From NCBI GenBank assembly GCA_002421565.1, contig DIKC01000167.1:2766-25109 (forward strand): a DNA stretch of 22,344 nt, read 5' to 3'. The notes below the pieces were generated by a model. The model did not search any database and had not been told where the DNA came from. It saw nothing but the letters and a program-made list of their open reading frames with translations. This stretch comes from Desulfobulbaceae bacterium UBA5628 (GTDB lineage Bacteria; Desulfobacterota; Desulfobulbia; Desulfobulbales; Desulfurivibrionaceae). Positions 1-5,983 of the stretch are shown here, one piece after another (the stretch's first letter is position 1; each line of letters starts with the position of its first letter). The position numbers were made by a program, and so were the translations under genes.

Positions 1-629
1 TCGACAACGGCATCGGCATGGCGCCCGACACCCTGGATCAACTCTTCACCCCCTTCACCCAGGCCGAGGTGTCCACCACCCGGCGCTTTGGCGGCACCGG
101 CCTGGGGCTGACCATCTGCCGCCAACTGGTGGGCTTGATGGGCGGCCGGATCTGGGTGGAAAGCGCGGAAGGCAAGGGCAGCACCTTTCATTTCACCATC
201 CTCCGCCTGCCCCCGGTCAGCGAGCCCCAGGCCTCTTTGCCGGTGGCCGGTATCCATATCCTGGTGGCCGACGACGACTATGTCAATCGGCTGGTGACCG
301 GGGAGATGCTCAAAAACCAGGGCTGGCGGGTCACTTTGGCCGCCGACGGGGAAGAGGTTATCGCCCGCCTGGCCGAGGATAAAATCGACCTGCTCCTGCT
401 CGATATGCAAATGCCGGGGATGGACGGTTATCAGGCGGCCGCCGCCATCCGGGCGCGGGAACGGGAGAGCGGCGGCCGCCGCCTGCCGGTGATCGCCATG
501 ACCGGCCTCGATTCCGAGGAGGATCTCGCCCGCATCCGGGCCGCCGGGATCGACGGCCATCTCCTCAAGCCCTTTAACCGGGATGCCCTGGTGGCCGCCG
601 TTTTTCGCCATCTCGCCATTCACCCCTGA
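1..629 (+). CDS. Hybrid sensor histidine kinase, C-terminal part (HATPase-REC), 5' truncated by window edge
   Basis: Only the C-terminal end is present; the reading frame is already open at base 3. It begins inside the ATP-binding domain at the G1 box (DNGIGM, bases 3-20). It continues through the F box region (LFTPFTQAE) and the G2 box (GGTGLGL), then a short linker into a receiver domain. In the receiver the acidic pocket is ADDD (about bases 270-281), the phospho-acceptor Asp is in LLLLDMQMPGMDG (Asp codon 402-404), and the conserved Lys is in LLKPF. The protein is therefore an orthodox-kinase core with a C-terminal REC that would be phosphorylated from its own His or feed an HPt. The input domain lies outside the window. 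The stop at 627-629 overlaps the convergent neighbour's stop by 10 bp, with no terminator between them. Family assignment is secure; the ligand and pathway are unknown. Confidence 0.93.
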   Translation, partial: DNGIGMAPDTLDQLFTPFTQAEVSTTRRFGGTGLGLTICRQLVGLMGGRIWVESAEGKGSTFHFTILRLPPVSEPQASLPVAGIHILVADDDYVNRLVTGEMLKNQGWRVTLAADGEEVIARLAEDKIDLLLLDMQMPGMDGYQAAAAIRARERESGGRRLPVIAMTGLDSEEDLARIRAAGIDGHLLKPFNRDALVAAVFRHLAIHP

Positions 630-2947
630 TCCAGCACCTCCCGGATCGCTTTGGCCAGATCCGCCTGCATTACCGGTTTCATCAGCAGCCGTTTCACCCC
701 CATGGCTTGCATTTTCTTTTCGTTGATCAGGTCGCTGAAACCGGTGCAGAAGATGATCGGCAGCTTCGGCCGGATGGCCAGCAGGCGGCTCGCCAGTTCG
801 ACCCCATTTAAGTGGGGCATGGTTATGTCGCTGATTACCAGATCGTAACGATCCGGTTCCGCCTCGAATTGTTGCAGGGCCTGGCCGGGATCGCTGCAGG
901 CGGTCACCCGGTATCCCAGTCCGTGTAAGATTTTTTCCAGCATGTCGGTGATCACCTCGTCGTCATCCACCACCAGAATCCGCTCATCGCCCGTGGCCCG
1001 TGGCATTGGGGCCGGCGTTTCTTGCCCTTGCCCTTGCTCCTGCGGCTGGGCCTGCCGGTAGCTCGGCAGATAGACATGAACGGTGGTGCCCTTGCCTTCC
1101 TCGCTGTAAACCGTGATGTGGCCGCCCAGGTTGCGGACAATGCCATGCACCGTCGGGAGGCCCAGGCCGGTGCCTTCGCCCTTGGCCTTGGTGGTGAAAT
1201 AGGGATCGAAAATCCGGTCCATGATTTGGCGGGGAATGCCGCAGCCGCTATCGCTGACCGCAAGCCGGAGATAAGGGCCGGGTTTTAGTTGCAGTTCCTG
1301 GATGTAATCGTCGGCCCCCAGGGTCACCCGGTCCAGGGAAACCGCCAGCACCCCGCCGGTTTCCTTCATGGCGTGAAAGGCGTTGGTGCAAAGGTTCATC
1401 ATGATTTGATGGATCATGGTCGGATCGGCCAGCGCCAGATCGTCTTGGGGATCAATCGCCTCGCGGATTTCAATGGTGGTGGGCAGGGAAGCGCGCAGCA
1501 GCTTCAGGGCCTCCTTGACGATCAGGTGAATTTGCAGGGGAACCAGTTGCTTTTCGGTTTGGCGGCTGAAGCTTAAGATCTGCTTGACCAGTTCCTTGGC
1601 CCTCAGGCCGGCCTTGCCGATCTCCTGGGCCGATTCCCGCAGGGGGCTGTCAGCCGGCAGGGCGTCGGCAAGAAGGGCCGAGTAGCCCAGGATCGGGGTC
1701 AGGATATTGTTGAAATCATGGGCGATACCGCCGGCCAGGGCGCCGATCGCCTCCATTTTCTGGGCCTGCCGCAACTGGTCTTCCAGGCTTTTGAGTTTGC
1801 TGATGTCGGTGGCGATCTCCAGCCGCACCAGCCGCCCGTCCGGCCAGTGGATCGCCTGATCCCGGCAGTCGAACCATCGCTTGCTGACCGTGTTTTCAAA
1901 TTTCCAGATATAAACCCCGGCCGGCCGGCCGTCGGGGGTGCGCAGTTTGTCGTTGGTGCAGAAGGGACAGGGGCCGTTCTGGCCCTGTTGGAGCACCTGC
2001 CAGCATTTTTTGCCCACCGCGTCCTCGCCGAAGAGTTCCCGGCCGAAGCGGTTCAAGAAAAGCAGGTCGTGGTTGTCCATGTCCGCCACATAGACCAAGG
2101 CATCCATGTTGTCCATGATCGTTTGAAAACGGGCTTCGCTTTCCCGCAGGCGGGCGAAAGGCATCCGCACCGTGCTGCTGAACACCGCCTGATAGAGGAA
2201 AATACAGGCCGCCACCTTGTAGATATGGCCGAGCAGATTGAAGATGTCGGTGACCGCCGCGTAGAGGGTAAAGGCGAGTTCGCTCAAAATCGAGGTCAGT
2301 ACCACGGCCAGCAGGAGATCCACCGGCCAGACCCGGGCGGCAGTCCGGCGCTGGCGATAAAAAAGGATAGCGGCAAGGGCCAGAATGGCGATGATCAGAT
2401 ACTCCACCCCGATTTTAAACGGGGTCAGCCCCTGGCCCGCGATGAAGGTGCGGGGCCATATCCGGGGCTGAAACAGGGCCAGCCAGACGATCAAGCCGGT
2501 GAGGGCGAGGAAGGCGGCCAGCAGCCAATGGCGATGCCCCGGACGGCGCAACGGCGAGTCCGGCAGAATAGCCACCTGGAGCATGGCGAGGGCAAAGAGC
2601 AGCCGGGCCGAGAGCCAGAAATTGATCGCCTTTTCCGGGCCGGACTCGGTGATCAGGGCCGGCATCCCCTGGTAGGAAAGGGTGTGGTGAAAATCCAGGA
2701 TGGCCACCGCCAGCAGGGCGCAGGCCAGCGCCATATGGCTGGCCGGGGTTTCCCGGTGGTACGAGTTCCAGAGCAGACCGCAGATCATCAAGCTGACCAC
2801 GATCGAGAGGACCTCGAGCAGAATATGAGCCGGCAGGCTCATAAGGTGATGCCCTTGCAAGGCGTGGATCGGCGGCAGCCACCAGGCCAGGGCAAAAATC
2901 CCGGCCAGGATGATCAGGGGGGTACGTATTCCTTTAAATTCATGCAT
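620..2947 (-). CDS. MASE3-PAS hybrid sensor histidine kinase with C-terminal REC
   Basis: This 775-residue membrane kinase is the last gene of the leftward cluster. Residues 1-260 contain about seven hydrophobic segments with the DFHHTLSYQGMP signature (85-96), typical of the MASE3 membrane sensor domain. A PAS domain (about 270-385) follows and carries three cysteines, C315, C327 and C330, the last two in CPFC. The kinase core has its H box at GGIAHDFNN (His410), N box near NLCTNAFHAM (518-527), and G boxes DSGCGI and GTGLGL. An acidic, Gln-rich linker leads to a REC domain (about 655-775) with VDDDE and phospho-acceptor Asp707 (SDITMP). The start is well supported: GGGAGG lies 6 nt before the ATG. 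It sits 23 bp downstream of the CheX-like gene, so it probably belongs to the same operon. Its cue is unknown; the PAS cysteines could bind metal or sense redox, but that is inference. Confidence 0.93.
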   Translation of the reverse strand: MHEFKGIRTPLIILAGIFALAWWLPPIHALQGHHLMSLPAHILLEVLSIVVSLMICGLLWNSYHRETPASHMALACALLAVAILDFHHTLSYQGMPALITESGPEKAINFWLSARLLFALAMLQVAILPDSPLRRPGHRHWLLAAFLALTGLIVWLALFQPRIWPRTFIAGQGLTPFKIGVEYLIIAILALAAILFYRQRRTAARVWPVDLLLAVVLTSILSELAFTLYAAVTDIFNLLGHIYKVAACIFLYQAVFSSTVRMPFARLRESEARFQTIMDNMDALVYVADMDNHDLLFLNRFGRELFGEDAVGKKCWQVLQQGQNGPCPFCTNDKLRTPDGRPAGVYIWKFENTVSKRWFDCRDQAIHWPDGRLVRLEIATDISKLKSLEDQLRQAQKMEAIGALAGGIAHDFNNILTPILGYSALLADALPADSPLRESAQEIGKAGLRAKELVKQILSFSRQTEKQLVPLQIHLIVKEALKLLRASLPTTIEIREAIDPQDDLALADPTMIHQIMMNLCTNAFHAMKETGGVLAVSLDRVTLGADDYIQELQLKPGPYLRLAVSDSGCGIPRQIMDRIFDPYFTTKAKGEGTGLGLPTVHGIVRNLGGHITVYSEEGKGTTVHVYLPSYRQAQPQEQGQGQETPAPMPRATGDERILVVDDDEVITDMLEKILHGLGYRVTACSDPGQALQQFEAEPDRYDLVISDITMPHLNGVELASRLLAIRPKLPIIFCTGFSDLINEKKMQAMGVKRLLMKPVMQADLAKAIREVLDQG

Positions 2948-2970
2948 TAGGCGCCTCCCGAGGTTCGTGG

Positions 2971-3441
2971 CTACTCTTCCGCCAGGGAGAGCAGGGTTTC
3001 TCCATGCAGCGAGAGGGAAAAGTTCATCTCTTCGATGACAAAGCTCCAGCTCAGGCAGGGCGGGGCCGGGCAGGTGAAGGGGCCGGAGAGTTTTTCCGGC
3101 AGGCCGAGGCGGAAGCTCTGTTCCGGCGGCAGCACCGTGGCCAGGAAGCGGCCGGCAATGGTGTTGAGCAGTTCGGCCAGAAAATCGCCCTCCACCTCTT
3201 CATCCACCTCTCCCAGCACCGGCCCGTACACCATCTCGGCCAGGTACTTGAGCAGGGCGTGATCCATGAACATTTGAAATTCAGCCTGAACCGGATCATG
3301 GATCAGGAGCGACACCCCCTTGGCCGACTGGTCGTAAAGGGGTTCTTGCGGGGCGGGCCGCACCTCGGTAAAGGCGGTGTTTTCCATAATCTCCGACACC
3401 ACCTCCAGCATCTCTTCGCCCCAAGGGGTTGTTTCACTCAT
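2971..3441 (-). CDS. cheX: CheX-like chemotaxis phosphatase (CheC/CheX/FliY family)
   Basis: A 156-residue soluble protein. The diagnostic helix ELLNTIAG (residues 90-97) matches the ExxN...G active-site pattern of CheX/CheC phosphatases, in which Glu and Asn position water for dephosphorylating CheY-P. Only one such helix is evident, as in CheX; CheC normally has two. A second family feature is the short beta-rich C-terminal half (SWSFVIEEMNFSLSLHGE). I chose the ATG at 3441, preceded by AAGGAG, rather than the upstream in-frame ATG at 3471. With this start the gene overlaps the CheY-like gene upstream by 8 bp, so the phosphatase is probably translationally coupled to its likely substrate. 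No CheZ is seen in the window, so this is the obvious signal-termination enzyme. Sequence similarity in this family is low outside the motif, hence moderate confidence. Confidence 0.78.
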   Translation of the reverse strand: MSETTPWGEEMLEVVSEIMENTAFTEVRPAPQEPLYDQSAKGVSLLIHDPVQAEFQMFMDHALLKYLAEMVYGPVLGEVDEEVEGDFLAELLNTIAGRFLATVLPPEQSFRLGLPEKLSGPFTCPAPPCLSWSFVIEEMNFSLSLHGETLLSLAEE

Positions 3442-3823
3442 GGTTTTCTCCTTCCGCCGGCCGCAAGTCATGGAGCAGTTGGTTGAGTCTGGCCGGAGAT
3501 ACCGGCTTGTTGAGCACCCCCAGCGCCCCCAGGGCGAGCAGTTCCTGCTCCTTGGCCGGATTGCCGGCGCTGGTGATGATCAGCACCGGCAGATCGGCCA
3601 TTCTGGGGTTGGCCTTGATCCACTTGAGCAGGGTCTCGCCATCCATCACCGGCATGGTCAGGTCGGTGAGCAGGAGATCGACCGGCTCCCGGCGGATTTT
3701 TTCCAGGGCGTCCCGGCCATGCTCGGCCTCGATGATCTCCGCCTCCCGGAATCCGGCAATCTCCAGGCAGCGGCGGATGAACATCCTGGCCGTGCCCGAA
3801 TCATCGACAATCGCAATCCGCAT
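3434..3823 (-). CDS. Single-domain response regulator, CheY-like
   Basis: A 129-residue stand-alone receiver domain. Acidic pocket residues are VDDS (Asp7, Asp8), the phospho-acceptor is Asp54 in LLTDLTMPVMDG, the switch Thr is Thr84 (IITS), and the conserved Lys is Lys106 (LNKPVSP). There is no output domain, so it must act through protein contact: on the flagellar switch, as a phosphate sink, or as a carrier to another component. Its stop lies inside the start of the CheX-like gene (8-bp overlap), so the pair is likely a regulator and its phosphatase. The start ATG at 3823 follows a GGGAGGGAG stretch and lies 13 bp after the HDOD gene. Which of the two free RECs in this operon drives the flagellar motor cannot be told from sequence. 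Confidence 0.92.
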   Translation of the reverse strand: MRIAIVDDSGTARMFIRRCLEIAGFREAEIIEAEHGRDALEKIRREPVDLLLTDLTMPVMDGETLLKWIKANPRMADLPVLIITSAGNPAKEQELLALGALGVLNKPVSPARLNQLLHDLRPAEGENHE

Positions 3824-3836
3824 AACTCCCTCCCTC

Positions 3837-4694
3837 TTAAAACGCCTCGGCCGCCTGGGCGAATTCCCGTTCCACCCGCAGCATCACCTCGGCCAGGCCG
3901 TTTTCATCCAAATCCACCTGCTGTTCATAGTCGCGATCCAGGCTGTACTGGAGGGCATCGGCGCCGGTGCCGACCCCGGACATCATGGCGACAATGTCGG
4001 CCAGATGGACGACATAGAGCAACGGCCGCCATTTGGGGGGCGCCAGGGCCGGTTGATGATGGAGGCGGCACGCCTCGGGCAGGGGCGAGGGGAGTTGCCA
4101 GCGGCGGCACAGTTCATAGCCCGCCTCGGCATGGTCGATTCCTAGAATCGCCCGTTCCGCCGCCAGATAATCGGCAAACTTTTTTTCCTCGATGGCCTGG
4201 CGGATCTTGCCGGCGGTGTGGAGCAGGTAGTCGGAAATCACCGCCTTGCCGAGATCGTGGAGCAGGCCGCAGGTAAAGGCGAGTTCGTGGGGCACTGGCC
4301 GGCGGGCGCGGCCGGCAAGGATTTTAGCGGCAATCGCGGTCTTGAGATTATGCCGCCACAGTTCCCCTTCCTCGGCCGCGTAGCCGGCGAGTTTCTTGCC
4401 GAAGATCAGCCCCGCCGCCTCGCTCATGGCGGTGCTCACCACCAGTTCTTCCCCCAGCAGGGCCACTGCGTGTTCGATGGAGTGAATCTCCACCCGGCGG
4501 GCAAAGGCGGCGGAATTGACCACCTTCAGCACCCGCGAGGTGAGCAGGGCATCATGCTTGACGATTTTGATAATATCGGCCAGTTCGTGTTCCGCTTCCC
4601 GGCTCAGACTCAAGAGCCGGGAGGCGGAGCCGGAGAGCAGGGGCAGATCGCCGATCGCCCGGCGGACCGCTGCTTCCTTCTGTTGCCGGTTCAT
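3837..4694 (-). CDS. HDOD-domain signalling protein
   Basis: A soluble protein of 285 residues. The N-terminal two-thirds match the HDOD (HD-related output domain) pattern: LPLLSGSASRLLSLS, then DIIKIVKHDALLTSRVLKVV followed by NSAAF, then SIEHAVALLG, and HDLGK near the middle. HDOD proteins resemble HD phosphohydrolases but usually lack the full metal-binding His/Asp set; they act in signalling, often next to receivers or cyclic-di-GMP enzymes, and their biochemical role is mostly undefined. I chose the ATG at 4694: it forms an ATGA overlap with the cheD stop, a classic coupling arrangement. A GTG three codons upstream (4703) is the alternative. Its place between cheD and a cheY-like gene implies a role in this chemosensory pathway, but nothing shows its target. 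Confidence 0.85.
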   Translation of the reverse strand: MNRQQKEAAVRRAIGDLPLLSGSASRLLSLSREAEHELADIIKIVKHDALLTSRVLKVVNSAAFARRVEIHSIEHAVALLGEELVVSTAMSEAAGLIFGKKLAGYAAEEGELWRHNLKTAIAAKILAGRARRPVPHELAFTCGLLHDLGKAVISDYLLHTAGKIRQAIEEKKFADYLAAERAILGIDHAEAGYELCRRWQLPSPLPEACRLHHQPALAPPKWRPLLYVVHLADIVAMMSGVGTGADALQYSLDRDYEQQVDLDENGLAEVMLRVEREFAQAAEAF

Positions 4695-5185
4695 AGCTCC
4701 CACTCTCCCTTGGCGGCGCAGGAGAGAAAGACCCGCCCGCTCCGCACCGAAACGGTTACGGTGCGGCTGAAGCCGCCCCCCACATCCTCGGCCACCGGCC
4801 CCATGCCCAGGGGCCAGAGGATTTTTTTAAGGGCCAGAATATTGCGCTTGCCGATGTTGAAGGTGTTGTTGGCGTCCATGACGTTGGCCCCCCCGGCCAT
4901 CTTTACCACCATCCCCTTGGCGATATTGGCGCTTCCGGTAAGGGCGCTCATCGCCTTTAAAATCGCGGGAATGCCGGTGTCGGCAAAATATCCCGGCCGT
5001 TCCCGGACAATATCCGGGCTGATCCCGGAATCGGGCAGGGCGACATGGATCAGGCCCGCCGCCCGGCTCGGCTGATGGAGAAAGATCACCGCCACGCAGG
5101 AACCGAGGGCAAAGGTCTTGATCACCTCCGCCGGGTTGCTGGAGACCGCGAACTCTCCCACTCCCACCACCTTGCTGGTCGTCAT
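4691..5185 (-). CDS. cheD: CheD, chemoreceptor glutamine deamidase
   Basis: A 164-residue protein carrying the full CheD signature. The catalytic Cys30 lies in TFALGSCVAV, with Thr24 just before it, and the catalytic His47 in GLIHVALPDS. These correspond to the Cys-His-Thr triad known in the family. The conserved core GGANVMDANNTFNIGKRN and the late DVGGGFSRTV motif are also present. CheD deamidates glutamines in the methylation helices of chemoreceptors so that CheR can methylate them. In several bacteria it also docks on CheC/CheX-type phosphatases, which fits the CheX-like gene three genes downstream. The start ATG at 5185 has only a weak ribosome-binding site and lies 16 bp after the preceding REC gene. 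The 3' end overlaps the HDOD start by 4 bp. Confidence 0.95.
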   Translation of the reverse strand: MTTSKVVGVGEFAVSSNPAEVIKTFALGSCVAVIFLHQPSRAAGLIHVALPDSGISPDIVRERPGYFADTGIPAILKAMSALTGSANIAKGMVVKMAGGANVMDANNTFNIGKRNILALKKILWPLGMGPVAEDVGGGFSRTVTVSVRSGRVFLSCAAKGEWEL

Positions 5186-5201
5186 CGCCGTTGCTTCCCG
5201 T

Positions 5202-5603
5202 TTATTCCTGGATCAGTCCCAGCTTGCGCAGTTCCGCCAGCAGTCTGGCCCGTTTGATCGGCTTGACCAGATAGCCGTCGCAGGAGCCCTTGACCAGGGC
5301 GGCCATGATGTTCTTGGGATCGTCAAGGGCGGTGATCATCAGGATTTTGACCATGTCCGAGCCGCCGATCCCCTGGGTATGCTCCAGCGCCCGGATCTGT
5401 TTCAAGGCCTCCTGGCCGTCCAGCCGGGGCATCATGATGTCCAGGCAGACCAGATCGTATGGTTCCCTGGTCACCAGCGAGCGGGCATAGGCCGCCACCG
5501 CTTCCTGGCCGTCGCCGGCCAGGTGCACCAGCCCGAAGGGAGAGAGAATTTCCTGCAACACCGTCCGGCTGATAAAGTCGTCTTCCGCCACCAGAATTTT
5601 CAT
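5202..5603 (-). CDS. Single-domain response regulator, CheY-like
   Basis: A 133-residue stand-alone receiver. The acidic pair is AEDD, the phospho-acceptor is Asp55 in LDIMMPRLDG, the switch Thr is in MITALDD, and the conserved Lys is Lys114 in DGYLVKPIKR. It has no output domain. It lies between the free HPt gene (14 bp upstream) and cheD, so HPt and REC may exchange phosphate directly; that pairing is inferred from adjacency only. The start is clear, with AAGGAG 7 nt before the ATG. It is distinct from the second free receiver at 3434-3823, so the pathway has at least two soluble phospho-acceptors. Assignment as a receiver is certain; its partner and role are open. Confidence 0.93.
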   Translation of the reverse strand: MKILVAEDDFISRTVLQEILSPFGLVHLAGDGQEAVAAYARSLVTREPYDLVCLDIMMPRLDGQEALKQIRALEHTQGIGGSDMVKILMITALDDPKNIMAALVKGSCDGYLVKPIKRARLLAELRKLGLIQE

Positions 5604-5617
5604 GGTCTCGCTCCTTT

Positions 5618-5974
5618 TTACGCTTGTTGCCGCCAGTCGGGCTGGGCGAAAAAATTGATGATCCGGTTGATTTCCCCTGCCAGTGGAACCATCACCTCGG
5701 CGGCTTCGCTCAGGTCGCCGGACGCTCCGATTCGTTCCAGTTGCCAGGCCAACCGGCGGGCCTGTTCCGCCCCAAAGGTGCCCAAGGGGCTTTTCAGGCC
5801 GTGGGCCAGCCGTCGCACTCGTTCGGGGTCGCCGGTCGCGATGGCCGCCCGCAAGTCGCTCAGGGCCTGGGGCAGGGCGGTCTGGAGATGCTCCACCAAC
5901 TGGGTCAGCACCTCTGGCCGGTCGCCCAGATTTTCCTTGAGATCGCGCAAATCAAGCGCGTCGTGGTTATTCAT
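5618..5974 (-). CDS. Stand-alone HPt (histidine phosphotransfer) protein
   Basis: A 118-residue, all-helical protein with the HPt motif RLAHGLKSPLGTFGA; the phospho-accepting His is His58. The spacing of the two helices around His58 and the later RLAWQLE helix fit single-domain HPt proteins such as those that shuttle phosphate between hybrid-kinase RECs and downstream regulators. It begins 9 bp after the cheA stop with a GAGG element upstream of the ATG, so it is co-transcribed with cheA. The window has four hybrid kinases with REC domains and two free RECs, so a phosphate shuttle has many possible partners here. A free HPt beside a CheA that already has two HPt domains is unusual. The function as a phosphotransfer protein is well supported; the partners are not known. 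Confidence 0.88.
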   Translation of the reverse strand: MNNHDALDLRDLKENLGDRPEVLTQLVEHLQTALPQALSDLRAAIATGDPERVRRLAHGLKSPLGTFGAEQARRLAWQLERIGASGDLSEAAEVMVPLAGEINRIINFFAQPDWRQQA

Positions 5975-5983
5975 TTCGCTACC

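Noticed and set aside
1718..2950. Long open frame on the + strand opposite the MASE3 kinase (and similar long antisense frames at 5624-7540, 8329-9846, 10310-12463 and 12487-14481)
   Set aside because: These are antisense to genes with clear domain motifs; their translations are rich in Gly, His, Gln and Pro with no recognisable domains, as expected from GC-rich codon bias. No promoters or ribosome-binding sites support them.
3442..3471. Upstream ATG giving ten extra residues to the CheX-like protein
   Set aside because: The ATG at 3441 has AAGGAG upstream and starts a normal-looking N-terminus; the extension simply reads through that ribosome-binding site.
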